Shown in pieces: positions 9,754 through 20,987 of a stretch of 64,000 nucleotides of DNA. Below the pieces are notes generated by a model. It had not been told where the DNA came from. It ran no database searches and saw only the letters and a list, made by a program, of their open reading frames with translations. A program made the translations under genes and the position numbers. How positions within the stretch are numbered: the first letter of the stretch is position 1; each line of letters begins with the position of its first letter. The stretch is taken from assembly GCA_003279855.1 (NCBI GenBank), contig QCGO01000001.1:474223-538222 (forward strand). The letters run 5' to 3'. The stretch comes from Prochlorococcus sp. AG-388-E21 (lineage in GTDB: Bacteria > Cyanobacteriota > Cyanobacteriia > PCC-6307 > Cyanobiaceae).

Positions 9754-11540
9754 CTCATCTCGCTTAGTAAATTTTTAATGAAAGATTCTTTTTGATTGTT
9801 AATAAAATCGCCAAAATCTTTTTTGGCGTTGCTTTTTTTCCAAAGCTCTAATAAGGGTTGAATAGTTTTTTCTAAATCATCAAGTTCCATTCTTTGCAAA
9901 TATGGTTTAGCTAGTCTTTGAAGGTTTTTACTTCCCCCCAACCACAGTTGATATTTATTTTGCCCACTCCCAACAAGAGCTAATTCTGCCATATAAGGTC
10001 TTGTACATCCGTTCGGACATCCTGTCATTCTAAATAATATTGTCTTTTCTATATTCATATCAATTAATAGGTTTTCTATTCTAGTAAGAACTTCAGGTAA
10101 AATTCTTTCAGCTTCCGTCATGGCTAGACCACAAAGAGGAAGTGCTGGACACGCTAGAGCGTGTCTTTGAATTTCATTGATATCATTAAGATTCTCATAT
10201 CCGATCTTTTTTAAGGCCTTTTTAATTTTGCTTTTGTTTTTATTGTGAATATTACAAAGCAAAATATCTTGATTAGGAGTAAGTCTTAAATTAAGGTCAT
10301 TTTCTTTAACAAGATCTCTTATTAATGATTTCTTCTTTCCAGAAAGCCTTCCTGATAATAAAGGTAGTCCAACAAAAAAATAATCTTCATTTTGTTTATG
10401 CCAACCTAGATAATCAATTAATTTATTCTCGGGTTCTTTTCTTAAAGGCTTAATTTCTTTTCTAAAGTATTTATCTAAAAGTATTTTTTTAAACCATTTA
10501 ATACCTTTCCTATGCAAAAGGTATTTCATTCTGGAATTTTTCCTTGATTTCCTATCTCCATAATCTCTTTGAATTGCAACAATACTTTGAATTAGTTCAT
10601 ACGTGTCTTTATTTTCAACATAACCAAGTGGATCTGCAATTCTTGCAAAGGTCTCTTCATTATTATGAGTTCGCCCCATACCTCCACCGATATAAAAATT
10701 ACATCCTTCGAAGGATCCTTCTTTTGATGTGAATGCAACTATTCCAATATCATTAGTGAGAAGGTCAACAGAATTATCACCTGGGACGGTAACAGCACAT
10801 TTAAACTTTCTTGGTAAGTAGGTTGATCCATATAAAGGTTCTTTTTTAGTCCCGCTAAAAATATTCTCTTTGAACTGTAATTTTCTATTCTCTTCAATTT
10901 CTTTATCTGGTTTTATCGTGTATTCCAAATCTCCATCAGCCCATAGCTCCAAAAAGGTTCCTTGTCCGGCTACAGGGGTTAAAAGATCAGCAACTTTTAC
11001 TGCCAAAGTTCTTGCGGTTATGTATTCTGCTGTTTCAAAAGGTGCTGCTGGAGCCATGACGTTTCTATTAATATCTCCACAGGCAGCTAAAGTTGAGCCC
11101 ATAGAATTTACAATAGATTTAATTACTTCCTTCAAATTATCTTTTCTGATCCCATGCATTTGGAAAGCTTGTCTTGTTGTCACCCTGAGTGTGCCATTTC
11201 CAAGCTTGTCAGATAATTCATCTAGTGATAGAAATAAATTTCCTGGGATTTCCCCACCTGGACTTCTTAGCCTAAGCATCATCTGCCAATCTTTACTTTT
11301 GCCAGGTTTTCTATTTTCTCTATTATCCTGCTGATAACTTCCATGGAATTTTAATAGTTGAACAGCATCATTAGTAAAATGATCGCTCTCATTTTTTAAT
11401 TCGCTTGCAAGTGGCTCCTTAAGAAATTCACTACCTTTCTTGAAATTTTCAAATTTAGAAACTTCAAGACCATTTGCCAAACAAACTGTCTCTTGTTTCG
11501 CGATATCTTTTTTCTTTTTTACTTTTTCTACCTTGATCAA
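9750..11540 (-). CDS. sir: ferredoxin-sulfite reductase
   Basis: Nitrite/sulfite reductase motifs TGCPNGCTRPYMAELALVG, ALPLCGLAMTEAER. Confidence 0.95.
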   Translation of the reverse strand: MIKVEKVKKKKDIAKQETVCLANGLEVSKFENFKKGSEFLKEPLASELKNESDHFTNDAVQLLKFHGSYQQDNRENRKPGKSKDWQMMLRLRSPGGEIPGNLFLSLDELSDKLGNGTLRVTTRQAFQMHGIRKDNLKEVIKSIVNSMGSTLAACGDINRNVMAPAAPFETAEYITARTLAVKVADLLTPVAGQGTFLELWADGDLEYTIKPDKEIEENRKLQFKENIFSGTKKEPLYGSTYLPRKFKCAVTVPGDNSVDLLTNDIGIVAFTSKEGSFEGCNFYIGGGMGRTHNNEETFARIADPLGYVENKDTYELIQSIVAIQRDYGDRKSRKNSRMKYLLHRKGIKWFKKILLDKYFRKEIKPLRKEPENKLIDYLGWHKQNEDYFFVGLPLLSGRLSGKKKSLIRDLVKENDLNLRLTPNQDILLCNIHNKNKSKIKKALKKIGYENLNDINEIQRHALACPALPLCGLAMTEAERILPEVLTRIENLLIDMNIEKTILFRMTGCPNGCTRPYMAELALVGSGQNKYQLWLGGSKNLQRLAKPYLQRMELDDLEKTIQPLLELWKKSNAKKDFGDFINNQKESFIKNLLSEMS

Positions 11541-11627
11541 GGGACCAAAACATATCTCTTTTTATACATTAGCGAAAAGCTTATTTAACTGGTAGTAAAT
11601 TATAGTTGTAATAGCCATAAATTATTC

Positions 11628-13790
11628 TTGTCTAAATATTTACTTGAGATAGGAACAGAAGAGTTGCCAGCCAAGTTTTCTCATTCTGTAATAAACCAAA
11701 TCAACAATCTTATAGAATTTGAATTTGATAAGAAACTTATCAAATTTAATAATATTATTTGCACCTCCACACCAAGAAGAATAGTTCTATTTCTAGAGGG
11801 ATTAGTTGATCAGGCGGATGATAAGACAGTAATAAGAAAAGGTCCAAAAGCTACTTCTGCATTTCTTAATGGCGTACCAACTAATGCTGCTATAGGTTTT
11901 GCAAATAGTTTAGGAATTAATATAGATGAGTTAGAAATAAGAGATACAGAAAAGGGTGAGTTTGTATTTGGAACAAAAATTGAGAAAGGAGAATCTACAA
12001 GATCCTCTTTATCTTCAATAATTCCTAAAGTAATAAAAAATTTGCAAGGCCCTCGTTTTATGAAATGGGGAGGTGGAAGTTTTAAATTTTCAAGACCAAT
12101 CAGATGGATAGTCTCACTTTACAACGATGAAATTCTTGATTTTGTTTTTGATGAATGTGATCCTAAGATTTCAATAGGCAACTTATCAAAAAGTCATAGA
12201 TTAATTAATAAAGTTATTGAAATTCATTCTCCAGATAATTATTTTGAATTAATGGATAAGAGTGGAGTTTTTGTTAAAAGAGATGAAAGAAAAGAAAAAA
12301 TTATTAATCTCATTAATCATCAATCTCAATTGATAAATTTAGATCCTGATCTTTCTGATAATTTACTTAACGAATTAACTGATTTAGTTGAATCTGCTAA
12401 TTTATTAATTAGTAACTTTGATAAGCAGTTTCTTAATTTACCTGTTGAGGTTCTCTCAACTGTAATGAAAAATCACCAAAGATATATTCCTCTTCTAAAA
12501 AAAAATAGAACATTTTCTAAATTAGATTTGAGTTCTGAAAAAGTTATAAGTACAAATTTCTTTGTGTTATCTAATGGTCTTAGAGAATCTAATAATATTA
12601 TTTCTAAAGGAAATGAAAAAGTATTAAGGGCTAGATTCTCTGATGCGAAGTTTTTTGTAGAAAGTGACATAAAAGTTTCTTCTAAAGAAAGGAATGAAAA
12701 ACTTAAAACGGTTTCTTATTTGAAAGGGATGGGTAATGTTTCGCAGAGAGTAAAACGAATTGAGGTTACCTCAGAAAAGATACTTAACTATTTAAATGAT
12801 CAATCTTTAGATAGTGAAAAAACTAAAGAAGCTGCAAAGTACTGTAAAAACGACTTGTGTAGTGAAATTGTTTATGAATTTCCTGAATTGCAAGGGATAA
12901 TGGGGGGGAAATACTTACGAAATGAAGGCTTTAGCAAAGAAATTTGTATAGCTGTAGCAGAACATTATTTGCCTAGTTTTTATAAAGATGATTTACCTTC
13001 TACAAAATATGGAGCTATTATTTCTATCTCTGACAAAATAGAAACTTTAATAAGTATATTTATATCTGGGAAAAGACCAAGTGGTTCATCTGACCCATAT
13101 GCACTTAGAAGAAATTTAAATGGAGTTATTCTAATTATTTGGCAATTCGAATTTGACTTGGATCTTGAAAATATTTTTGAGGAACTTTTTGAATATTGGA
13201 AAATTTCATTACCAAATTTGAAATTCGTGAAAGAAAAAGTTTTAAATGACTTAATTGAATTTACTAATCAAAGAATTTTAAGCCATCTTGATGAATTATC
13301 AATCAGTAAAGATCTAATTAAAGCTACTTGTTTTGTTGATTCATCAGCTGAAAAAAAAATAATGAATATTTTGGATTTAAAAAATAGAATTAATACAATT
13401 AACCAACTTAAAAGGAAACCAAATTTTGCTGAAATTCAAAAAGTTATCTCGAGAGTAAGTAAATTGGCTGAAAGTGGAAATCTTAAAACAACAATTTTTT
13501 CATACAAATTTTATGTAAATCCAGATCTGTTTGAAAAAGAATGTGAAAATAAGGTGTTTGAATTCATCAAAGAATTAGAAGAAATTATTAAATTAACTAA
13601 TTGGGATTATTTTCAACTATTTAAACTATTTGAGTCTAACTCTAATAATCTTAATGAACTTTTTGATAATGAGAAGGGTGTTCTAATAATGGCGGGAAAT
13701 CCTGAAATTAGAAATAATCGTCTTAATTTATTAGGTTTGGTAAGGAACTACTCTTTAAAAATTGCTGACTTTACCCTTTTTAACTCTTAA
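11628..13790 (+). CDS. glyS: glycyl-tRNA synthetase beta subunit
   Basis: LLEIGTEELPAKF, FMKWGGGSFKFSRPIRW, DPYALRR; TTG start. Confidence 0.97.
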   Translation: MSKYLLEIGTEELPAKFSHSVINQINNLIEFEFDKKLIKFNNIICTSTPRRIVLFLEGLVDQADDKTVIRKGPKATSAFLNGVPTNAAIGFANSLGINIDELEIRDTEKGEFVFGTKIEKGESTRSSLSSIIPKVIKNLQGPRFMKWGGGSFKFSRPIRWIVSLYNDEILDFVFDECDPKISIGNLSKSHRLINKVIEIHSPDNYFELMDKSGVFVKRDERKEKIINLINHQSQLINLDPDLSDNLLNELTDLVESANLLISNFDKQFLNLPVEVLSTVMKNHQRYIPLLKKNRTFSKLDLSSEKVISTNFFVLSNGLRESNNIISKGNEKVLRARFSDAKFFVESDIKVSSKERNEKLKTVSYLKGMGNVSQRVKRIEVTSEKILNYLNDQSLDSEKTKEAAKYCKNDLCSEIVYEFPELQGIMGGKYLRNEGFSKEICIAVAEHYLPSFYKDDLPSTKYGAIISISDKIETLISIFISGKRPSGSSDPYALRRNLNGVILIIWQFEFDLDLENIFEELFEYWKISLPNLKFVKEKVLNDLIEFTNQRILSHLDELSISKDLIKATCFVDSSAEKKIMNILDLKNRINTINQLKRKPNFAEIQKVISRVSKLAESGNLKTTIFSYKFYVNPDLFEKECENKVFEFIKELEEIIKLTNWDYFQLFKLFESNSNNLNELFDNEKGVLIMAGNPEIRNNRLNLLGLVRNYSLKIADFTLFNS

Positions 13791-15111
13791 CTTTAATTCC
13801 ACCTTTAATTGAATAGTTCTTTAACATTTTTTCTACTTCTTTTTCTTCTCTTACAGCACTATTAACTGGTTTATACTTGAGTGGTGCTAATGCTTTTCCT
13901 CTTAAAATTGATCCAAGAGTAAGCATGGTAAGTTTAATTTGCTGAAGGGGTTTCATCGCAACAACTCGTTTGTACAGGTAACTATCAAAAGTGAGTCTTT
14001 GAACATCCATGTCATCACACATTTCTACAAAAGCTTCTCTAGCAGAATCATTTCTATAAAAAATATTTTGAAGAATTTCTAGTACCTTGTATGTTGTTCC
14101 ATATTTCTTGTCCCATTTTTTTAAATAATTTTTTAAATCTTTTTCTGATGGAATTTCTTGCCCATTTTTTGAAGCTTCTACGATTTCTTCAGCACACATT
14201 CTCCCACTTTTCGCAGCAAAATAAATACCTTCTCCAGAGCTTTTTGTTACATAACCTGCTGCATCTCCTACCAGAGCCATTCTCCCTACAACTCTTCGAG
14301 GTCTTGGATGCTCAGGAATAGGATGTGCTTCAACTTTTATAACTTCACCATTTACAAGTCTTTTCTTTGCTCTATTTCTTACTCCTTCTTGAAGGCCTTT
14401 TATTAAGGATTGGTTTTTTTGCATTGTACCTGTCCCTACTGCGACATGATCATATTTAGGAAATACCCAGCCATAAAAATCGGGAGAAACATCAGTCCCT
14501 ACATACATTTCAGCGAGATCTTCGTAGTAACTCATCTCTTCTTTAGGCAATTTGATTCTTTCTTGGAATGCAATTGCGACTTTGTAATCGCCAGCGTCCA
14601 TAGCTTTGGCAACTCTACTATTGGCACCATCAGCTCCAATTAAGAGGTCTACAGTTAACTCTTTAAGTTCTCCTTTCTTGTCTCCAGAAGAAAAATCTGA
14701 ATATGAAAGTTTATATGGACCTTGATTATCATTTCCAGTATCAATTGAAGTAACTAATCCATTTATTAATGTTGCCCCAAGTTCAGAAGCTCTGTTTCTC
14801 ATAAATGCATCCATCACCTCTCTTCTGCACATTCCTATATATTCATTATCACTTTTGCCATAAACATTATCCAAGCTAATATCAACTTCTCTATTGGAGG
14901 GAGATATCATTTTCATATGTCTTACTTTTCTATCAATAATGTCTTCTGGCAAGTCAAATTCCTCAACCATGCAAAGAGGAATGGCTCCTCCACAAGGTTT
15001 TGCATTATCTAACTTTCTTTCAAAAAGCCAAGTTTTTATCCCAGATTTAGCAAGTATTTCAGCAGCACATGAACCACTTGGACCTCCACCGATAACAGCA
15101 ACTCTCAACAT
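13780..15111 (-). CDS. chlP: geranylgeranyl reductase
   Basis: N-terminal FAD motif GGGPSGSCAAE, CGGAIPLCMV, LVGDAAGYVTKSSGEGIYFA. Confidence 0.96.
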   Translation of the reverse strand: MLRVAVIGGGPSGSCAAEILAKSGIKTWLFERKLDNAKPCGGAIPLCMVEEFDLPEDIIDRKVRHMKMISPSNREVDISLDNVYGKSDNEYIGMCRREVMDAFMRNRASELGATLINGLVTSIDTGNDNQGPYKLSYSDFSSGDKKGELKELTVDLLIGADGANSRVAKAMDAGDYKVAIAFQERIKLPKEEMSYYEDLAEMYVGTDVSPDFYGWVFPKYDHVAVGTGTMQKNQSLIKGLQEGVRNRAKKRLVNGEVIKVEAHPIPEHPRPRRVVGRMALVGDAAGYVTKSSGEGIYFAAKSGRMCAEEIVEASKNGQEIPSEKDLKNYLKKWDKKYGTTYKVLEILQNIFYRNDSAREAFVEMCDDMDVQRLTFDSYLYKRVVAMKPLQQIKLTMLTLGSILRGKALAPLKYKPVNSAVREEKEVEKMLKNYSIKGGIKVKS

Positions 15112-15218
15112 ATTAAAAAAATTGTATCCTATTAAAAACTACATCAATTTCCTTATAAAAGTGCATTTCGTAAATTAATAGTTAATATCGAAATATCTTT
15201 TAGATTAAAAATTCTATA

Positions 15219-15950
15219 TTGGAAAAAAATAATATTATAAATGAAGACATCGATATACAAGTTGCTGAGAGAAGAAATTTAAAGGGAAATAATTTCAAAT
15301 TTAAGAAATATCTTATGTTTATATTTTTTTTTCTAATATTTTTATTACCTTTTATTGTCCTTGCATTTAAGAGTAATTTAAAATTAAATTTTTCTGGAAT
15401 TAATGCTGTTAAAGAAACTATAAATGACGATCTTAGTATTTTAGGTCATTTACCCTATAAGGAAATTTCGAAAGAAAAATTGGTTTTTATTGAACCTAAT
15501 ATTGAAGTTCATATTGACATGAGAAAATCCCTTCTCAAAATGAGGGATGATGCGCAAAAAAATGGTATAAATTTGGTATTTCTAAGTGGTTATAGATCAA
15601 TAAGTCTACAGAAAGATATTTTCTATTCTTTAAAATCTATGAGAAATCAGATTGCTGCTGAGAGGGCCAAGGTCTCAGCACCTCCTGGTTATTCTGAACA
15701 TAGTACGGGTTTCGCTATTGATATTGGAGATGCTTATAAAAGAGAAACAGACTTTGAAGTTGAATTTGAGAATACGGATGCTTTTAGGTGGCTTAAAGAA
15801 AATGCAGCTAAGTACCACTTCAAATTATCTTTCAATAAAAACAATAAAAATGTTGATTATGAGCCTTGGCATTGGAGATATGAAGGATCGATTGAAGCAC
15901 TTAAAGTTTTTGAAGCATCAAATAGGAATTTGAAAAAGCAAAAAAATTGA
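15219..15950 (+). CDS. D-alanyl-D-alanine carboxypeptidase (VanY family), membrane anchored
   Basis: SGYRS, SEHSTGFAIDIGD, EPWHWRYEG; N-terminal TM segment; TTG start. Confidence 0.88.
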   Translation: MEKNNIINEDIDIQVAERRNLKGNNFKFKKYLMFIFFFLIFLLPFIVLAFKSNLKLNFSGINAVKETINDDLSILGHLPYKEISKEKLVFIEPNIEVHIDMRKSLLKMRDDAQKNGINLVFLSGYRSISLQKDIFYSLKSMRNQIAAERAKVSAPPGYSEHSTGFAIDIGDAYKRETDFEVEFENTDAFRWLKENAAKYHFKLSFNKNNKNVDYEPWHWRYEGSIEALKVFEASNRNLKKQKN

Positions 15951-16065
15951 AAAACTAATAACAATTTTTTTTATATGATTTTCAAAGTCTTATGGGCAAA
16001 TCTTTCAGAATAAGCATTCTTTGAGTTAGCCTTAATATATAAATTATTGGTTTGTAACTTTTTAG

Positions 16066-17868
16066 ATGTCAGCTTCAATTAAAGAAATAAGAAATGTAGC
16101 AATTATAGCCCATGTAGATCATGGAAAAACAACCCTAGTCGATGCATTATTATCTCAGTCCGGAATATTTAGAGATAACGAAGTAGTTCCAACTTGTGTA
16201 ATGGATTCTAATGATCTCGAGAGAGAAAGAGGTATAACAATACTTTCAAAAAATACGGCTGTTAATTATAAAAACACGAGAATCAATATTATCGATACAC
16301 CTGGACATGCTGACTTTGGAGGAGAGGTTGAGAGGGTTTTGGGCATGGTTGATGGTTGTTTATTAATCGTTGATGCTAATGAGGGTCCAATGCCTCAAAC
16401 AAGGTTTGTATTAAAAAAAGCTTTAGAAAAAGGTCTTAGGCCTATAGTTTTTGTAAATAAAATTGATAGGCCTAGAGTCGTCCCAGAAATTGCGGTGGAT
16501 AAAGTTCTTGATTTATTCCTTGAATTAGGTGCAGATGATGATCAATGTGATTTTCCTTATTTATTCGGTAGTGGATTATCTGGTTTCGCAAAAGAAGAAA
16601 TGGAATCCAATAATGATAATATGATGCCCCTTTTTGAAGCTATTCTTAGGCATGTCCCACCACCTGTGGGGGATCTTAATAAGCCTCTGCAGCTTCAAAT
16701 TACAACTTTGGACTATTCTGATTTCTTAGGAAGAATTGTGATTGGAAAGATTCATAATGGAACTATTAAAAGTGGCCAACAAGCAAGCCTAATAAAAGAA
16801 AGTGGGAAAACTATCAAGGGTAAAGTAAGTAAGCTTTTAGGATTTGAGGGATTACAAAGAATTGATATTAATGAAGCTTTTGCTGGAGATATTGTTGCTG
16901 TATCTGGTTTCGATGATGTAAATATTGGAGAAACGATTGCTTGTCCTGACTCTCCTCATCCACTTCCTTTAATTAAGGTTGATGAACCTACACTTAACAT
17001 GACTTTTGTTGTAAATGACTCCCCATTTGCTGGCAAAGAGGGAAAATTTGTTACGAGCAGACAATTAAAAAATAGATTGGAGAGGGAATTATTAACTAAT
17101 GTAGCTCTGAGAGTTGAAGAAACGGATTCTCCAGATAGATTTTCTGTCTCCGGGAGAGGTGAGCTTCATTTGGGGATTTTGATAGAAACAATGAGAAGAG
17201 AGGGGTTTGAATTCCAAATCTCGCAACCCCAAGTTATTTTTAGAGAAATTGAGGGTGTTCAATGTGAACCTATAGAAACGTTAGTTTTAGATGTGCCAGA
17301 AGTAGCTGTTGGCTCTTGCATTGAAAAATTAGGATCAAGAAAGGCTGAGATGAAAAATATGCAGACAAGTTCAGATGGAAGAACTCAATTAGAATTTCTT
17401 GTACCATCAAGAGGTCTTATAGGTTTTCGTGGTGAATTTGTTCGAATAACTAGAGGTGAAGGAATCATGAGTCATTCCTTCTATGAATATAAACCTAAAG
17501 CTGGAGATTTCGAAACGAGAAGAAATGGTGTACTTATTTCTTTTGAAGAAGGTGTCGCAACTTTCTATGCATTGAAAAATGCCGAAGATAGAGGTGTTTA
17601 TTTTATTAAACCAGGAGTGAAAGTTTATAAAGGTATGATTATTGGCGAGAATAATAGATCACAAGATTTAGAGTTGAATATTTGTAAAACAAAGCAATTG
17701 ACTAACATGAGATCTGCTGGAGCAGAAGAATTAGATACTTTACAATCTCCTGTTGATATTACTCTTGAGAGAGCACTTGAATATATAGGTCCTGATGAAA
17801 TGCTTGAGGTGACCCCTGATTCTATAAGAATGAGGAAATTAAATAAGAAGAAGGTAATGAAAAAATAA
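16066..17868 (+). CDS. typA: translational GTPase TypA/BipA
   Basis: [36 protein letters not shown], full-length TypA. Confidence 0.97.
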   Translation: MSASIKEIRNVAIIAHVDHGKTTLVDALLSQSGIFRDNEVVPTCVMDSNDLERERGITILSKNTAVNYKNTRINIIDTPGHADFGGEVERVLGMVDGCLLIVDANEGPMPQTRFVLKKALEKGLRPIVFVNKIDRPRVVPEIAVDKVLDLFLELGADDDQCDFPYLFGSGLSGFAKEEMESNNDNMMPLFEAILRHVPPPVGDLNKPLQLQITTLDYSDFLGRIVIGKIHNGTIKSGQQASLIKESGKTIKGKVSKLLGFEGLQRIDINEAFAGDIVAVSGFDDVNIGETIACPDSPHPLPLIKVDEPTLNMTFVVNDSPFAGKEGKFVTSRQLKNRLERELLTNVALRVEETDSPDRFSVSGRGELHLGILIETMRREGFEFQISQPQVIFREIEGVQCEPIETLVLDVPEVAVGSCIEKLGSRKAEMKNMQTSSDGRTQLEFLVPSRGLIGFRGEFVRITRGEGIMSHSFYEYKPKAGDFETRRNGVLISFEEGVATFYALKNAEDRGVYFIKPGVKVYKGMIIGENNRSQDLELNICKTKQLTNMRSAGAEELDTLQSPVDITLERALEYIGPDEMLEVTPDSIRMRKLNKKKVMKK

Positions 17869-17874
17869 AATATT

Positions 17875-18243
17875 ATGAGAGAAGAAGATAATAAAAGTTT
17901 CGACGATAATTTTTTAGATGCTTTAAATCTTTTTAATAATCAAAAATGGTATGAAGCTCATGATGCTTTTGAAGATATATGGAATACTCTTGAAGGAGAC
18001 GAGAGACAAATTATACAAGGTATACTTCAAATATCAGTTTCTCAATTCCATTTAAGTAAAGGGAATCTAAATGGAGCGACTATATTAATGGGAGAAGGCT
18101 TAGGTAGGATAAAAAATAGAACTTATATTGACTTAGGGATAGATCTCGAATCTTTTTGTAAATCTCTTGAGAAATTATTAAGGAAACTTCAATATAAAGA
18201 GACACTAAACGAAAATGACAAGCCTTACCTAGTGAGAAAATAG
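17875..18243 (+). CDS. DUF309 domain protein
   Basis: NQKWYEAHDAFEDIWNTLEGDERQIIQGILQ motif. Confidence 0.85.
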   Translation: MREEDNKSFDDNFLDALNLFNNQKWYEAHDAFEDIWNTLEGDERQIIQGILQISVSQFHLSKGNLNGATILMGEGLGRIKNRTYIDLGIDLESFCKSLEKLLRKLQYKETLNENDKPYLVRK

Positions 18244-18247
18244 AAAA

Positions 18248-18976
18248 ATGAATTTCGAAATAAAGAATGTCTTTCTTACAATTGAAGGAAAATTAATAGT
18301 AAATGATGTGTCAATAAAGGTTTGCCCAGGCGAAATTGTTGGTTTGATGGGACCAAATGGTGCAGGTAAAACATCTACTTTTAATCTTGCAGTTGGTAAT
18401 TTAAAACCTGATAAAGGAGATATATTAATGAATAGCAAATCTATAAAAAATTTACCTTTGCCTACCAGAGCAAAACTTGGTTTAGGATATTTAACTCAAG
18501 AAGCAAGTATCTTTAGAGATCTAACAGTTAAAGAAAATATTGACTTAGCATTGCACAATTCATTTTCTAGTAGTGCAATAGTAAGAAATAAAAGAGAAAA
18601 AATTATTAATGAGTTTAATCTGAATAAAGTTGTTGATAATTATGGTTATCAACTATCAGGAGGGGAGAGAAGAAGGTGTGAAATAGCAAGAGCTCTATCA
18701 GTTGGTAGACAAGGACCTAAATATTTACTTTTGGATGAACCTTTTGCAGGTATCGACCCCTTAGCTGTAAATGATTTAAAGAAACTTATTATTAAACTTA
18801 GTGAGAATGGAATGGGAATTCTCATAACAGACCATAATGTAAGAGAGACTCTTTTAATTACAACTAAATCATATGTTTTAAGTGAAGGAAAGATACTTGC
18901 GCATGGATCATCTGATGAACTTGCAAATAATCAAATAGTGAAAAAATTTTATTTGGGGGATGATTTTCAACTTTGA
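18248..18976 (+). CDS. lptB: LPS export ABC transporter ATP-binding protein (LptB-like)
   Basis: GPNGAGKTS, LSGGERRRCEIARAL, LLDEPFAGIDPLAV. Confidence 0.92.
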   Translation: MNFEIKNVFLTIEGKLIVNDVSIKVCPGEIVGLMGPNGAGKTSTFNLAVGNLKPDKGDILMNSKSIKNLPLPTRAKLGLGYLTQEASIFRDLTVKENIDLALHNSFSSSAIVRNKREKIINEFNLNKVVDNYGYQLSGGERRRCEIARALSVGRQGPKYLLLDEPFAGIDPLAVNDLKKLIIKLSENGMGILITDHNVRETLLITTKSYVLSEGKILAHGSSDELANNQIVKKFYLGDDFQL

Positions 18977-19081
18977 GTACTTAATTAAGAAATAAATTAA
19001 AATATTTGATATAAGTATGAATTTTTTATTTTTTTTATTATTTTATAGTTAGATATACTAAAACAATTTTATATTTTACAG

Positions 19082-20026
19082 ATGATATTTGATGGTTTTA
19101 TCAAAAATTTAATTTACGATCCAGTATCTTCTATAGGCCTTTTAATTTTTTATTTTTTATTAATTAATTTGCCTATTTCTCTATTAGCCTTATTTAATAA
19201 AAAATCCTCTTCTTACGTTAGATTAATTACAATATTAATTAATCTCTTTATAGCTTTACAGCTTATCTTAAGATGGATAGTCTCTGAACATTTTCCAATA
19301 AGTAATTTATATGAATCTCTTTATTTCTTGGTTTGGGGTATAACTTTAGGTCAATTATTAATTGAGAAAGAATACTCGACTCCGATAATCCCTGCAATAG
19401 CAATACCTATTGAACTTTTAACTATAGCTTTTGCTTGCTTTGTTTTGCCTGAAGACTTAAAGCTATCATCTAATCTTGTCCCAGCATTAAGATCAAGTTG
19501 GTTAATTATGCATGTAAGTGTAGTCATGCTTAGTTATGCCGCCCTTATCATTGGCTCTTTACTTTCAGCTTCTGTACTGTTTATTAATAATAGTCAACCT
19601 CTTCAACTTAGAAGTAGTTCTACAGGTGTAGGGGGTTTCAAAATATCTAATTCTTACTCGATTGATAATGTCATTGAGCCTATAAATTTTTCTCATTCTG
19701 AGGAACTAGACACTCTTAGCTATCGATCTATATTAGTAGGATTTGTTCTTCTCACTCTTGGATTAATAACCGGAGCTATTTGGGCTAATGAAGCATGGGG
19801 TACTTGGTGGAGTTGGGATCCTAAGGAAACCTGGGCTTTTATCTCTTGGTTATTTTATGCTGCCTATTTACATATGAGAATAAGTAGGGGTTGGCAAGGT
19901 AGAAGACCTGCATTACTTGCTACCACTGGCTTTTTTGTCGTACTTATATGTTATATCGGAGTAAATTTCTTAGGTGTAGGTTTGCACAGTTATGGTTGGA
20001 TATTTGGAATATTTAATTTGTTTTAA
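19082..20026 (+). CDS. ccsA: cytochrome c biogenesis protein CcsA
   Basis: [26 protein letters not shown] heme-handling motif. Confidence 0.96.
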   Translation: MIFDGFIKNLIYDPVSSIGLLIFYFLLINLPISLLALFNKKSSSYVRLITILINLFIALQLILRWIVSEHFPISNLYESLYFLVWGITLGQLLIEKEYSTPIIPAIAIPIELLTIAFACFVLPEDLKLSSNLVPALRSSWLIMHVSVVMLSYAALIIGSLLSASVLFINNSQPLQLRSSSTGVGGFKISNSYSIDNVIEPINFSHSEELDTLSYRSILVGFVLLTLGLITGAIWANEAWGTWWSWDPKETWAFISWLFYAAYLHMRISRGWQGRRPALLATTGFFVVLICYIGVNFLGVGLHSYGWIFGIFNLF

Positions 20027-20044
20027 ATTCCAGATATTAAAGTA

Positions 20045-20800
20045 TTAAGGCTCCGAAATTATCTTCCCATTTTGAGCATCTTGAGCGACAGACCTTAATT
20101 CGTCACAACCTTCTTTTAAAGTTGGATAAGCAAACATCCCACTTCCCGCAATGAAACAATTAGCACCGGCTTCTGCACATTGCGAAATCGTCCAATTTGC
20201 TTTTATTCCACCATCAACTTCAATATCTATATTCAAATTCTTTTCAATTACGTATTGTCTGATCTTTCTTATTTTATTTAACATTGTTGGTATGTAGGCT
20301 TGGCCTCCAAATCCTGGATTAACTGTCATCACCAAGACATGATCAACCATATCCATAATGTTTTCAATCATTTCAAATGGTGTATGCGGATTTAATGCAA
20401 CCGATGGTGATCCACCAAGATCTCTTATTTTTCCAAGAACTCTGTGAAGGTGAACATTAGCTTCTGCATGAGCTATGACAACTCCAGGCTCTCCATTAGG
20501 ACCTTTGGTAGCTTTTACATATGCCTCAAGCATCGTCTCGCAATTATATTGACTTACCATTAATTGAGTCTCAAAAGGAACTTCGCAATATTTTCTACAT
20601 GCAGCAATCATTTCAGGACCAAATGTAAGATTTGGTACAAAATTTCCATCCATGACATCAAATTGAATACGGTCTACACCTGCTTCTTCAAGATCTTTAA
20701 CGCATGCCCCCATATTTGCCCAGTCTGCAGGTAGTACGGAAGGAATTATTTGAATTGGTCGATTTACACCTACTGAATTTTTAGAATTAGTTTCGGGCAT
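20045..20800 (-). CDS. rpe: ribulose-phosphate 3-epimerase
   Basis: IIPSVLPADWANMG, DVMDGNFVPNLTFG, VNPGFGGQ. Confidence 0.97.
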   Translation of the reverse strand: MPETNSKNSVGVNRPIQIIPSVLPADWANMGACVKDLEEAGVDRIQFDVMDGNFVPNLTFGPEMIAACRKYCEVPFETQLMVSQYNCETMLEAYVKATKGPNGEPGVVIAHAEANVHLHRVLGKIRDLGGSPSVALNPHTPFEMIENIMDMVDHVLVMTVNPGFGGQAYIPTMLNKIRKIRQYVIEKNLNIDIEVDGGIKANWTISQCAEAGANCFIAGSGMFAYPTLKEGCDELRSVAQDAQNGKIISEP

Positions 20801-20987
20801 TTCATTTTTAAAATATTTAATAAAGATACTATATTTGGTTGCTTATTCCTAATTTCAAGTCACGGCCTGATAAAGTAACACCTGCAAAGAGTTAAAAAAA
20901 ACTAATAAGCAAATTAATTCTTATAAAAAAGGCATTTTTTATGAGAATATGTTTTAAACCTCTTAGAAAATCTTTTAAAATTTAATT

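Noticed and set aside
10870-11334. 154-aa plus-strand ORF
   Set aside because: Antisense to sir; shadow ORF in a conserved gene
15652-15933. 93-aa plus ORF in alternative frame
   Set aside because: Fully inside the VanY-like gene, no family resemblance
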